Shown: positions 16,726 through 26,403, counted from the stretch's first letter. The stretch is 64,000 nt of DNA from Legionella_A sp963772805 (GCA_963772805.1 CAVYYU010000003.1:1-64000); one strand, 5' to 3'. A program made the numbers and translations. Notes: generated from the sequence alone by a model not told the origin.

Positions 16726-17822
16726 GTTTATTAAATGAGATGCTTAAGGATCTCAATGAGAGTAAAGGACATGGTAAGGCCGAGTTGTCATTTATTACTC
16801 GTGAAGATCCTGCTTTTTTCAGCAAAGTTTCAAAATATGTGCCTTGGGTCCTGGCTATATTTATAGTGAGTTTAATCGTCGTTTTGATAGTTCACGCCAT
16901 TAATTTATCCAGGCAAAAGCCGGATGTTGTTGAAATGGCAATCTCTACGAGTAGTAGGATCGCGTCAGTTGCCGTCGCAGATACCCGATTGAGTGATTTG
17001 CTCATAATTAGTAGGGCATTAGCAAAGGCTACGACAAATAGCCTGCAACAAAATATGAGTCTAGCTTCGCTAAACCCAAAACAAAATCCAATCAATTTAC
17101 CGACTGAGCTTCTTCCTTCCCGGTTAGTGCCAATCCCTATGCTGCGAGTCGCTACTAACACGTCGCTAGAGTTTGAGGGCGGTGATGTTGGTGTAAGCGG
17201 TGAGCCTGTGCAACAAGCAATTATGAATAAGGTATTTAGCGCCTTGAACGGCAAGGAGCTTCATGACGACTTGCTGGACAAGGCGCTTCTAGCAATTGAG
17301 GCGGGAGATGATCCTGAGGCCATTCGCTTGTTAGAGCACCTGTTGACTAAATTCCCCACATCAATTGATGCTAGGGAAAGTTTGGCCGCTCTTTTTCTAG
17401 CACGTTCTGAATTGAGTGAAGCTATGAATACCCTTGATGAAGGAATCAGATTGGTGCCCAGTTCGTTAATATTAACGGCCATGAAAGCGCGCTTACTTAT
17501 CGAGCAAGACAATGGACGTGAAGCATTAAGGCTCTTAAGAAGATTTAATCCGGACATTAGCGTGGAACCTGATTTTTATGGTCTGATGGCTGCGGCACTG
17601 CAAGCATTGGGGCGAGCCGGTGAGGCAGGAAGTCTCTATAAATCTTTGGTGGAGGTCGAACCCTCAAATGGACAATACTGGTTAGGGTATGGTATCGCGC
17701 TCGAATACAAGCAGGCAATACAGCAAGCAATCGCTGCCTACAAGCATGCCACGCAAAGCTATGAAGTGGAGCCATCTGTGCGTGCTTATGCTGAAAATCG
17801 CCTAAAAATTCTGCAAGGATAG
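16722..17822 (+). CDS. mshN: MSHA biogenesis protein MshN (TPR)
   Basis: 366 residues. The N-terminus MSLLNEMLKDLNESKG is the conserved start of MshN-type proteins, followed by one membrane helix (about residues 44-66), a disordered linker, and a periplasmic TPR array from about residue 185 (AIEAGDDPEAIRLLEHLLTK, then further helical hairpins to the end). It probably scaffolds the secretin or periplasmic assembly. It overlaps mshM by 4 bases and ends 2 bases before mshE. Confidence 0.85.
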   Translation: MSLLNEMLKDLNESKGHGKAELSFITREDPAFFSKVSKYVPWVLAIFIVSLIVVLIVHAINLSRQKPDVVEMAISTSSRIASVAVADTRLSDLLIISRALAKATTNSLQQNMSLASLNPKQNPINLPTELLPSRLVPIPMLRVATNTSLEFEGGDVGVSGEPVQQAIMNKVFSALNGKELHDDLLDKALLAIEAGDDPEAIRLLEHLLTKFPTSIDARESLAALFLARSELSEAMNTLDEGIRLVPSSLILTAMKARLLIEQDNGREALRLLRRFNPDISVEPDFYGLMAAALQALGRAGEAGSLYKSLVEVEPSNGQYWLGYGIALEYKQAIQQAIAAYKHATQSYEVEPSVRAYAENRLKILQG

Positions 17823-17824
17823 CT

Positions 17825-19597
17825 ATGAAACGGATACGCCTGGGGGATTTGTTACTCAACGAGAATCTTACCGATCAAGAGACGCTTGATAAGGCCAGTG
17901 AGATACAAAAAAAAACAGGCAAAAAATTCGGACGTGTTTTAATCGACATGGGTGTGATTGAAGAGGAAGCGCTGTTAAAATTATTGGCGAGCCAACTGAA
18001 CGTCCCTTTTATTGATCTAAAATTTTTTGATGTTGATCAATCACTTACATCGCTATTACCTGAAACCTACGCCCGACGCTACCGTGCCCTTGTATTATCG
18101 CGAGACAACGATGCGCTGCTGGTAGGGATGGCCGATCCGTTGGATATTAACGCCTTTGATGCTCTCTCAAAAATGCTGAAGCAGCCCATTAAAATGGCGG
18201 TGGTCAGCGAGGTGGCGCTGCTTTCTACACTGGATCGAATATATCGTCGTACCCAGGAAATAACCCATTTCGCAGAAGAGCTATCGGGCGAGATGATTGA
18301 AGAATTATCTAGCCCCGATGATCTTTTTGATGAGGCGGCTGAAAGTGATGATCAGGCACCAGTCGTTAAATTACTAAATTCTTTATTTAGAGACGCCGTG
18401 CAAGCACGTGCGTCTGACATTCATATTGAGCCCGATGAAAAATCACTCCGGATACGCTTTCGTGTCGATGGGGTGTTAACTGAAAGTATTCTTGATAACA
18501 AACGTATTCTTAATGCCTTAGTGCAACGGTTAAAGCTGCGCGCGCATCTTGATATTTCCGAACGTCGTCTTCCACAGGATGGCCGTTTTAATTTTAAAAT
18601 CAAGGGCCATTCTTACGATGTGCGTATCTCCACCATGCCCACCGAAAACGGCGAATCTGTGGTCATGCGTTTACTTGATCAATCGAGTCCGGTTAACGAT
18701 CTGAGCCGTTTGGGTATTCCTGAGCCGATGGTTAAGCGCCTGGAAGCAATCTATCATAAACCATATGGTATGTTGCTGGTAACAGGACCTACCGGTAGTG
18801 GTAAGACCACGACGTTGTATAGCATATTATCAAGGCTAAATACGCCAGAGCGTAAAATTTTAACGGTTGAGGATCCGGTTGAGTATCGTATCAGTAGGGT
18901 TAACCAGATTCAGGTAAATCCTAAAATTGAATTAACCTTTGCCAGGGTTTTACGTTCTATATTGCGGCAGGATCCGGATGTGATCATGGTAGGCGAGATT
19001 CGGGATGCTGAAACAGCGCGCATTGCTATGCGCGCGGCGGTTACCGGTCACTTTGTGCTTGCTACTTTGCACACCAACGATGCGCTAAGTTCTGCAATGC
19101 GCTTGATTGATATGGGCGCTGAGGGCTATATGGTTGCCTCTGCCGTTAAAGCAATCATTGGACAGCGTTTGGTTAGAACCTTGTGTAAGGCATGTATCAT
19201 TAATTATACCCCTGATGAGCAAGAAAAAATTTGGCTAATTTCGATGGGTGTGGATACTAACTCAAATTTTAAAATCGGCGCGGGTTGCTCACATTGTAAT
19301 TACCGTGGTTATCAAGGCAGGGTTGGGGTGTATGAATTACTCGAGCTAAATGGCGCTATGCTCGATGCGCTACGTTTAAATAATGCTTCGGCATTCGCCA
19401 AGGCAGCCTTGGCTTGTGAGTCTTACCACCCTTTGTCTGAAGGGGTGATCACGCTCGTGCTTAATGGGGAAACATCGGTAAGTGAGGCGATACGGGTTAT
19501 TGGTCAGCTTGATGAAGAGTTTAAATTACGCGAAGTACAATTTATGAGTAATTTAAAGGCGAACGAAGAGGGCGATGGCGCCGCTGAATCGGCGTAG
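17825..19597 (+). CDS. mshE: MSHA pilus assembly ATPase MshE (GspE/PilB family)
   Basis: 590-residue hexameric ATPase that powers pilus extension. N-terminal MshEN domains: motif I is RLGDLLLNENLTDQETL and motif II is FGRVLIDMGVIEEEALLKLL, which together bind cyclic di-GMP in known MshE proteins. In motif I the usual glycine after RLGxxLLxx is asparagine. The catalytic half has Walker A GPTGSGKTTT, the Asp box, Walker B LRQDPDVIMVGEIRD, the His box, and a tetracysteine zinc site (CKAC then CSHC at about residues 460-495). It ends the contiguous msh run; no mshG follows. Confidence 0.93.
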   Translation: MKRIRLGDLLLNENLTDQETLDKASEIQKKTGKKFGRVLIDMGVIEEEALLKLLASQLNVPFIDLKFFDVDQSLTSLLPETYARRYRALVLSRDNDALLVGMADPLDINAFDALSKMLKQPIKMAVVSEVALLSTLDRIYRRTQEITHFAEELSGEMIEELSSPDDLFDEAAESDDQAPVVKLLNSLFRDAVQARASDIHIEPDEKSLRIRFRVDGVLTESILDNKRILNALVQRLKLRAHLDISERRLPQDGRFNFKIKGHSYDVRISTMPTENGESVVMRLLDQSSPVNDLSRLGIPEPMVKRLEAIYHKPYGMLLVTGPTGSGKTTTLYSILSRLNTPERKILTVEDPVEYRISRVNQIQVNPKIELTFARVLRSILRQDPDVIMVGEIRDAETARIAMRAAVTGHFVLATLHTNDALSSAMRLIDMGAEGYMVASAVKAIIGQRLVRTLCKACIINYTPDEQEKIWLISMGVDTNSNFKIGAGCSHCNYRGYQGRVGVYELLELNGAMLDALRLNNASAFAKAALACESYHPLSEGVITLVLNGETSVSEAIRVIGQLDEEFKLREVQFMSNLKANEEGDGAAESA

Positions 19598-19881
19598 CCC
19601 GCAAATTTCTATCTTACTTAGCTTGATTGTTGACAAGCATGCGCAACTTATGCGATATTTTCGCTGCGAGGTTGGACTTGCTATGTGTCATTCCACTGGG
19701 TCAATTGGCGACACACTGATTGGCCCTTTCTATTTTTACAAAACTCACCACCTATAAACTTCACGCTTAAAAACTCGACTCTGAGTAATAACAGCATTGC
19801 ATGTTGCAACTGATGCGGTATAAAATGCCACACGAATTTGTCCTGCCATGTTATCGAAGATTTCAAGTTTAAGGAGGGAGC
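19598..19881 (+). promoter_or_regulatory. Leader region and candidate promoter of the cytochrome operon
   Basis: A 284-base gap with no supported gene. It contains TTGACA (19630-19635), an 18-base spacer and GATATT (19654-19659), a good sigma-70 match that would leave a leader of about 215 bases. A strong AAGGAGGG ribosome site at 19871-19878 sets the GTG start of the cytochrome gene at 19882. Confidence 0.45.
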
Positions 19882-21423
19882 GTGGGCTCTTTGTTGAAAA
19901 ACAACACCATTGCCTGGTGTATTTTAATGGCAGTATCGACCGCTTTTACGACATTGCACGCAGCTGAAACCAGTCTTGGTCGAGTTGAATCGTTAATCGA
20001 TGGTTTTTATCCCGAATACCCTGCAACGAAACCGGTTACCGGTGAGTCGGCTGAATTAATCAGTCGTGGCGAATATTTAGCAAAATTAGGCGATTGCATT
20101 GCCTGTCATACAAATGTGAAAGCGAAAACGCCGGCGTTTGCTGGTGGATTACCGCTCAATACCCCCTTTGGAACCTTCTATAGTCCTAACATTACACCCG
20201 ATAAAAAAACAGGCATCGGTAACTGGACAGAAAAAGATTTTATCCGCGCAATGAAAGACGGCCGCGATCCGAAGGGTCGAAATTATTTCCCTGTTTTTCC
20301 CTATATCTATTTCGCCAACATGGCGGATGATGATGTGCGTGCGTTGTACGCCTATTTTATGAGCATCCCGGCTGTTGAACAGAAAAATAAATCATTACCT
20401 TTTCCTTTCGGTGTCCCTGGCGCACGCTTTTCGCTGTGGGGTTGGAATTTGCTATTCTTTTATCCCGGCGATGATTTGCAATATAACCCAGACCAGTCTC
20501 CCACTTGGAATCGCGGTAAATACATTGTCGATGGTTTAGGCCACTGTAGTATGTGTCATACACCATTGAATGTTTTGGGCGCGCCTAAAAACACCTATTA
20601 TTTAACCGGTACTTTTATTGATGGTTATTGGGCACCAAATATTACCAAGTATGGTTTGCAATCGGCAGATCATGCTGAAGTAGCGGACGTGTTTGCTAAA
20701 AATAACTTGATTAATCAGGCAGGGACTGTGGCGGGACCCATGGCTGAGGTAAATCATAATAGCCTGTCACATCTGACTGAAGGTGATCGCCTGGCGATTG
20801 CGACTTATTTGAAAACAGTGGAAAGTGTGGATCCATTGGGTATGCCAGCGTCTGAACAAAAACCAACTTTAAAGCGGGGCAGACAGGTTTATGTTAGCGC
20901 TTGCATCATTTGTCATCAGGATGGGCAAATGAGTGCGCCGCTGATTGGTGATAGTGCAAACTGGTATTCCCGCCTGCAGGACGGCGGTTTGACGGGTCTG
21001 TATCGACACGCTATCAATGGCTACAATAGCATGCCCGTGAAAGGTGCCTGTGTAACCTGTTCTGATAATGACATCATTGCGGCAACTGATTATCTGTTGA
21101 ATAAATCACTTTCACGCTCACAGTGGCATGACTTTAAAGCAGCGGATGTTAAAAAAATTCCCGCTAGCGGCAAGGACATTTACAGCGAGAATTGTGCCGT
21201 TTGTCACAAAGAAGGTAAATTGGGCGCTCCCAAAACTGGTGATAAGCAAATCTGGGCACCTTTACTTGAAAAAAATATGGATGTCTTGATTGAGCACGCG
21301 CTCAAGGGTGAGCATCATCCTAAAAATGGCGGCTGTAAACAATGTACGACAAGTGAAATTATTGATGCTGTTAAGTATATGGTCGCTCAAGCCGATCCTG
21401 AGGGCAATTACTCGTTGTGGTAA
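19882..21423 (+). CDS. Four-heme cytochrome c
   Basis: 513 residues with signal peptide (cleavage after LHAA, about residue 28) and four CxxCH heme sites: CIACH (72), CSMCH (222), CIICH (341), CAVCH (438). The first two domains, with AGGLPLNTPFGTFYSPNITP and a second APNIT segment, resemble the cytochrome subunits of membrane alcohol and gluconate dehydrogenases. The last two resemble cytochrome c5, each with an extra CxxC (CVTC, CKQC) after the heme. GTG start with AAGGAGGG at ideal spacing. Directly upstream of coxB, it is probably a periplasmic electron donor or collector for the oxidase, though a partner dehydrogenase is not present here. The domain combination is unusual. Confidence 0.82.
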   Translation: MGSLLKNNTIAWCILMAVSTAFTTLHAAETSLGRVESLIDGFYPEYPATKPVTGESAELISRGEYLAKLGDCIACHTNVKAKTPAFAGGLPLNTPFGTFYSPNITPDKKTGIGNWTEKDFIRAMKDGRDPKGRNYFPVFPYIYFANMADDDVRALYAYFMSIPAVEQKNKSLPFPFGVPGARFSLWGWNLLFFYPGDDLQYNPDQSPTWNRGKYIVDGLGHCSMCHTPLNVLGAPKNTYYLTGTFIDGYWAPNITKYGLQSADHAEVADVFAKNNLINQAGTVAGPMAEVNHNSLSHLTEGDRLAIATYLKTVESVDPLGMPASEQKPTLKRGRQVYVSACIICHQDGQMSAPLIGDSANWYSRLQDGGLTGLYRHAINGYNSMPVKGACVTCSDNDIIAATDYLLNKSLSRSQWHDFKAADVKKIPASGKDIYSENCAVCHKEGKLGAPKTGDKQIWAPLLEKNMDVLIEHALKGEHHPKNGGCKQCTTSEIIDAVKYMVAQADPEGNYSLW

Positions 21424-21594
21424 TAATCTGGTTGCTTGTTCGTGCAGGGTAAGGCGGTGCGCTAAAACAAGCAGGACATCGCGAACTTGATAGTAATGTA
21501 ACAACTAAATGCAACACGTTAATAATAATAGACTATAGCGCGTAACCCAGCGATGCTGGTTTAGCGGATGTAGTTGATAATACGAGGGTCGGGA

Positions 21595-22800
21595 ATGCTA
21601 AAGAGGTTAAAAGTCTGCAAAATAGCAACCATGCTTGGTGCGCTATTTAATGCACAATCAGTGCTGGCCGCTGCTGATCAATGGCAGATGAACATGTACA
21701 AGGGCGTTACCCCTATCAGTAAAGAGATGTATGATTTGCATATGATTGCCATAGCGATTTGTGGGATCATCGGTATTGCTGTCTTTGGTGTCATGTTTTA
21801 CGCGTTGATACATCACCGCAAATCGAAAGGATATGTAGCCGCGAGCTTCCATGATAATTTACGTGTTGAAGTTATTTGGACGATTATTCCCTTTCTAATC
21901 TTGGTAGGCTTGGCCATCCCCGCGACTAACGTGTTGATTCGCATGAATGACAACAGTGATTCTGATGTGACCATCAAGATAGTTGGCTCTCAATGGAAAT
22001 GGCAATATCAATATCTTGATCAAGGTATTAGCTATTTTAGTAGTTTGTCGACGCCTTATGGGCAAATCCAAAATAAACAGCCTAAAGGCGAGTGGTATTT
22101 GCTTGAAGTTGATAGGCCCTTGGTTGTTCCAGTACACAAAAAAATTCGTTTCTTGGTTACATCAAACGATGTTATACACTCTTGGTGGGTTCCTGAGTTA
22201 GGAGTGAAACGCGATGCTATTCCTGGTTTCATGCATGAGGCTTGGGCGCGTATTAACAAGACCGGTGTTTATCGTGGCCAGTGCGCCGAACTTTGCGGTA
22301 TCAACCATGGCTTTATGCCAATAGTAGTGCAGGCTGTAAGTGAAGAAGAATTTACCCAATGGGTAGCAGGTCAGAAAAAAGTTGAAAACAAATATTTGTC
22401 TAGCGACAACAAACCTGCAGAACAAAAAGTTATGACTCGCGCCGAATTAATGGTCGAGGGTAAAAAACAATATGAAATGGTTTGTTCAGCATGCCATAAA
22501 GCAGACGGCAAGGGGCTGCCACCATTATACCCGGCGTTGAAAGGCAGTTCTATCGCGGTTGGTAAGCCAATATCAAGGCATATCAGCATGATCCTTAACG
22601 GTCTTCCTGGTACGGCAATGCAGCCTTATAAAGATCAGCTCAGTGATGAAGAGATTGCCGCGATCGTAACCTACGAGCGTAATGCCTGGGAAAATAATAC
22701 AAATGATGAGGTTCAGCCTGCCGACGTTGCGAAAGTTCGCGCCGGCAATGGGCAACAACCCACAATGGTGAAAAAAGCTCAAGTTGGAGGTTTGCGATGA
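21595..22800 (+). CDS. coxB: Cytochrome c oxidase subunit II with fused cytochrome c domain
   Basis: 401 residues from the ATG at 21595 (a TTG at 21574 is possible but adds a poor start). Signal peptide, two membrane helices (about residues 50-75 and 95-115), then the CuA domain with the ligand motif GQCAELCGINHGFM. The C-terminal domain carries CSACH (about residue 300) with the downstream heme methionine in GTAMQPY, so this is a caa3-type subunit II that accepts electrons through its own heme c. First gene of the coxB-coxA-ctaG-coxC run, overlapping coxA by 4 bases. Confidence 0.93.
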   Translation: MLKRLKVCKIATMLGALFNAQSVLAAADQWQMNMYKGVTPISKEMYDLHMIAIAICGIIGIAVFGVMFYALIHHRKSKGYVAASFHDNLRVEVIWTIIPFLILVGLAIPATNVLIRMNDNSDSDVTIKIVGSQWKWQYQYLDQGISYFSSLSTPYGQIQNKQPKGEWYLLEVDRPLVVPVHKKIRFLVTSNDVIHSWWVPELGVKRDAIPGFMHEAWARINKTGVYRGQCAELCGINHGFMPIVVQAVSEEEFTQWVAGQKKVENKYLSSDNKPAEQKVMTRAELMVEGKKQYEMVCSACHKADGKGLPPLYPALKGSSIAVGKPISRHISMILNGLPGTAMQPYKDQLSDEEIAAIVTYERNAWENNTNDEVQPADVAKVRAGNGQQPTMVKKAQVGGLR

Positions 22801-24401
22801 GCGAGGTATCTGTGCATGAAGGGGAGCATGAGGCTCATGGACCTGAACAAGGAAAAGGGGTAATTGGCTTTATCAAACGTTGGTTGTTTACCACTAACCA
22901 TAAAGATATTGGCACGCTGTATTTGTGGCTAGCCATGTTCAGTTTTTTTGTTGGCGGCGGCATGGCATTAATTATTCGTGCCGAATTATTTATGCCTGGC
23001 CACCTCTTTGTTGACCCCAATTTTTTCAATCAGATGACCACATTGCATGGTCTAATCATGCTCTTTGGTGTGGTGATGCCGGCTTTTACCGGTATGGCTA
23101 ACTGGCAAATACCTATGATGATCGGTGCACCAGACATGGCGTTGCCGCGTTTGAATAACTGGAGTTTCTGGTTATTGCCTTTTGCCTTTGTTCTCTTGGG
23201 GTCGACCCTGTTTCATAACGGCGGTGGTCCTAATTTCGGCTGGACGATGTATGCACCATTATCAACGACCTTTGCACCGCCCAGTACTGATTTTATGATT
23301 TTTTCCATCCATATGATGGGGCTTTCCTCTATCATGGGGTCGATTAACATTATCGCTACCATTCTGAATTTACGCGCACCTGGCATGAGCTTAATGAAAA
23401 TGCCGGTGTTTGTATGGACCTGGCTTATCACCGCATTTTTGTTGATAGCAATTATGCCTGTATTGGCTGGCGCTGTTACCATGATGCTTGCTGACCGTCA
23501 CTTTGGCACTAGCTTTTTCTCCGCAGCAGGCGGCGGTGACCCCATTTTATTCCAGCATGTATTTTGGTTTTTTGGTCATCCAGAAGTATACGTTTTGGTG
23601 CTACCCGCGTTTGGTGTCATTTCTGAAGTAATTCCAACCTTTAGCCGTAAACGGTTGTTTGGTTATAACTTCATGGTTTATGCAACGATTAGTATTGCGC
23701 TCATGTCATTTGTTGTTTGGGCGCATCATATGTTCACAACCGGGATCCCACTCGGTGCGGAATTGTTCTTTATGTATGCGACAATGCTGATTGCAGTACC
23801 TACTGGTATTAAGGTATTCAACTGGGTGAGCACGATGTTCAAAGGTTCGATGAGCTTTGAAACCCCGATGCTGTTTGCCGTTGCATTTGTATTTCTGTTT
23901 ACCATAGGTGGGTTTACCGGGTTAATGCTCGCTTTAGTTCCTGCCGATTACCAGTATCAGGATACTTATTTTGTAGTTGGTCATTTCCACTATGTGCTTG
24001 TTCCGGGCGTTATCTTCGCACTATTTGCGGCTACTTATTACTGGTTGCCTAAATGGACGGGTTATATGTACAACGAGCGTTTAGGCAAGTGGCATTTCTG
24101 GTTGTCAGTCATTTCAGTTAACATCCTCTTTTTTCCTATGCACTTTCTGGGACTTGCCGGTATGCCGCGTCGTATTCCTGACTACGCGTTGCAGTTTACT
24201 AATTTCAACATGATTGCATCGATTGGCGCGTTTATATTCGGCTTCTCACAACTGATATTTCTATACAATGTTGTGCGTACTGTACGACGTCATGGCATTA
24301 AAGTGGACGATAGAGTTTGGGAAGGGGCGCATGGTTTGGAGTGGACGTTATCATCACCACCGCCATACCATAGTTTTACGACGCCGCCTGTGATTCACTG
24401 A
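22797..24401 (+). CDS. coxA: Cytochrome c oxidase subunit I
   Basis: 534-residue, twelve-helix catalytic subunit of a heme-copper oxidase that reduces oxygen and pumps protons in the inner membrane. Family signatures are intact: TTNHKDIGTLY, the low-spin heme histidine in TTLHGLIM, WFFGHPEVYVLVLP with the CuB His and cross-linked Tyr, the HHMFTTG His pair, and the VVGHFHYVL heme ligands. The glutamate of the D-channel (GHPE helix region) marks an A-type oxidase. Length is normal. Confidence 0.96.
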   Translation: MSEVSVHEGEHEAHGPEQGKGVIGFIKRWLFTTNHKDIGTLYLWLAMFSFFVGGGMALIIRAELFMPGHLFVDPNFFNQMTTLHGLIMLFGVVMPAFTGMANWQIPMMIGAPDMALPRLNNWSFWLLPFAFVLLGSTLFHNGGGPNFGWTMYAPLSTTFAPPSTDFMIFSIHMMGLSSIMGSINIIATILNLRAPGMSLMKMPVFVWTWLITAFLLIAIMPVLAGAVTMMLADRHFGTSFFSAAGGGDPILFQHVFWFFGHPEVYVLVLPAFGVISEVIPTFSRKRLFGYNFMVYATISIALMSFVVWAHHMFTTGIPLGAELFFMYATMLIAVPTGIKVFNWVSTMFKGSMSFETPMLFAVAFVFLFTIGGFTGLMLALVPADYQYQDTYFVVGHFHYVLVPGVIFALFAATYYWLPKWTGYMYNERLGKWHFWLSVISVNILFFPMHFLGLAGMPRRIPDYALQFTNFNMIASIGAFIFGFSQLIFLYNVVRTVRRHGIKVDDRVWEGAHGLEWTLSSPPPYHSFTTPPVIH

Positions 24402-24410
24402 GAATTTTGA

Positions 24411-24947
24411 ATGGCCGCGAATAAACATACCAAGCTACTGATAACACTGACAGTCATCGTGCTGGGTATGTTTGCGTTTGGCTTTGCCCTGGTGCCTATT
24501 TACAATAGTCTGTGTAAGACATTGAACATAAATGGCAAAACCAATCAGCAAGCGATCGCTTATGATGCAAACACAAAAATCGCTCGTGATCGAGATGTGG
24601 TGGTTGAGTTTGTTGCAACGAATAACGGCGGCGTGCCATGGGAATTTTATCCTCAAAAAACAAAAATAAAAGTGCACCCCGGTGAAATGGCAAAGCTAGC
24701 ATTTTATGCAGAAAACAAAACAAATAATCGCATGACTGTACAAGCTATTCCCAGCGTAACCCCCGGAGTTGCGGCGAAATATTTAAAAAAAACAGAGTGT
24801 TTTTGTTTTACACAGCAAACGCTTAATGGCCACGAGGCTATGGATATGCCGTTACTTTTTCATTTGGACATCGATCTGCCTGCTAACGTGAAAACCATTA
24901 CCCTGGCTTATACCTTGTTTGATGTAACGAATAGAGTAAATCAATAG
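24411..24947 (+). CDS. ctaG: Cytochrome oxidase copper chaperone CtaG/Cox11
   Basis: 178 residues: one N-terminal membrane helix (about 10-32), LVPIYNSLCKTLNING-type signature after it, and a periplasmic immunoglobulin-like domain with KTECFCFTQQ, whose two cysteines bind the Cu(I) delivered to the CuB site of subunit I. It lies 9 bases after coxA and before coxC, its usual place. Length is slightly short but the family core is complete. Confidence 0.93.
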   Translation: MAANKHTKLLITLTVIVLGMFAFGFALVPIYNSLCKTLNINGKTNQQAIAYDANTKIARDRDVVVEFVATNNGGVPWEFYPQKTKIKVHPGEMAKLAFYAENKTNNRMTVQAIPSVTPGVAAKYLKKTECFCFTQQTLNGHEAMDMPLLFHLDIDLPANVKTITLAYTLFDVTNRVNQ

Positions 24948-24982
24948 AAATTTTTGAGAGTTGACACAGGAGAATTAAAACC

Positions 24983-25852
24983 ATGGGAGACCACGGTACT
25001 TATTACGTCCCCAAACCAAGCCATTGGCCGTTAGTGGGTTCAACGGGTTTGACTACAATGTTGGTGGGCGCGGCGTCTTGGATGCACGCCGATTGGTATG
25101 GCCCTTATGTTTTTACCTTAGGCTTTAGCACGCTTATTTTTATGATGTTCGGATGGTTTGGACAAGTAATCTATGAGAGTGAGAAAGGACTTTATGATCT
25201 ACAGGTCGATCGTTCATTTCGTTGGGCTATGTGCTGGTTTATCTTTTCGGAGGTTTGCTTTTTCGGCGCATTTTTTGGTGCGTTGTTCTTCACGCGCTAT
25301 TGGTCCGTGCCGCTATTGGGTGGTGAAATGCATCCCATCACGCATATTACGTTATGGTCCGATTTCAAAGCGACCTGGCCTTTACTGAATAACCCGAACA
25401 ACCAGCATTTTGTTGGCGCAGAAGAAGGAATGGGTGCTTGGGGTTTAGCGGCCATCAACACCTTGGTTTTGCTCTCATCCGGTGTCACGATTACCTGGGC
25501 GCATTGGGCTCTGAAGGTCAATAAACGACATCAGTTAAATATCGGATTGGCGTGCACCATCATTCTTGGGGCAATCTTTTTGTTTTTACAGGCACATGAA
25601 TACTATGATGCCTATGCTGATATGAATTTAACGCTGGATGCAGGGATATACGGAACAACATTCTTCATGCTTACGGGCTTTCACGGGTTACATGTGACCA
25701 TTGGTACTATCATGTTGTTTGTAATCCTGATGCGTGCAGTTCGTGGCCATTTTACCCCAGAGCGCCATTTTGCCTTTGAAGCAGCCGCCTGGTATTGGCA
25801 CTTTGTAGATGTCGTGTGGCTTTTCTTATTTATCTTTGTTTACTGGCTGTAG
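24983..25852 (+). CDS. coxC: Cytochrome c oxidase subunit III
   Basis: 289-residue protein with seven membrane helices and the family segments YYVPKPSHWPLVGS, SEVCFFGAFFGALFF, FFMLTGFHGLHVTIG and the C-terminal AAAWYWHFVDVVWLFLFIF. A strong AGGAGAA ribosome site precedes the ATG. It ends the oxidase run; genes for heme A synthesis, SURF1 or Sco do not follow here, so those must lie elsewhere if the enzyme uses heme A. Confidence 0.95.
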   Translation: MGDHGTYYVPKPSHWPLVGSTGLTTMLVGAASWMHADWYGPYVFTLGFSTLIFMMFGWFGQVIYESEKGLYDLQVDRSFRWAMCWFIFSEVCFFGAFFGALFFTRYWSVPLLGGEMHPITHITLWSDFKATWPLLNNPNNQHFVGAEEGMGAWGLAAINTLVLLSSGVTITWAHWALKVNKRHQLNIGLACTIILGAIFLFLQAHEYYDAYADMNLTLDAGIYGTTFFMLTGFHGLHVTIGTIMLFVILMRAVRGHFTPERHFAFEAAAWYWHFVDVVWLFLFIFVYWL

Positions 25853-25866
25853 AAAAACGCTGTATA

Positions 25867-25906
25867 AATTTTGAATGTTGGGTCACGCAACCCAACATTC
25901 AAAATT
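25867..25906. terminator. Strong stem-loop after coxC
   Basis: A 17-base perfect inverted repeat with a six-base loop (25867-25883 / 25890-25906, core gaatgttgggt / acccaacattc) lies 14 bases after the coxC stop. AT base pairs close the stem, but the following U-tract is weak. It probably terminates the oxidase operon. Confidence 0.7.
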
Positions 25907-25974
25907 ACGAAAATTTGTCCTTCTCAACACCATACGTTAAACTCAAGACCATTCATTTTCAACCGATACGACTT

Positions 25975-26403
25975 ATGTTTCAGCAAGACCAGGTACAAGA
26001 CACGCGACAAGTATTTTATTCAAGCTGGGAAAAATATCGCCATAACCTGCTGCTATCACCGTTAGAAAAGCAAATTGTAGACGTCATTCTCGCTCATCCA
26101 GAGTATCACCGTAAGCTTGAGTGTTCTTCAGCAGATAAAGGTCAGGCTTATTTTCCCGAGATGGGTGAGACCAACCCTTTTTTGCATATGGGCCTACATC
26201 TGGCTCTCCGCGATCAGATAGCAACTGACAGGCCTTCAGGGATAAATGCTATCTACCAGCAACTTACCCAAAAGCATGCAGACTCCCTCATGGCGGAACA
26301 TTTAATCATGGAGCTTCTAGCAGAATCATTATGGCAAGCGCAACGGCAACAAACTCTGCCGGATGAGGTCTCATATCTTGCTGCCTGCAGACAATTACTT
26401 TAG
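25975..26403 (+). CDS. DUF1841 family protein
   Basis: 142 residues starting MFQQDQVQDTRQVFYSSW; the longer frame from 25795 overlaps coxC and the terminator and is not used. The segment NPFLHMGLHLALRDQIATDR followed by PSGI is the DUF1841 signature. The protein is soluble and mostly helical, with two conserved histidine stretches. The family is widespread in proteobacteria but has no established function. It appears monocistronic, starting after the coxC terminator. Confidence 0.85.
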   Translation: MFQQDQVQDTRQVFYSSWEKYRHNLLLSPLEKQIVDVILAHPEYHRKLECSSADKGQAYFPEMGETNPFLHMGLHLALRDQIATDRPSGINAIYQQLTQKHADSLMAEHLIMELLAESLWQAQRQQTLPDEVSYLAACRQLL

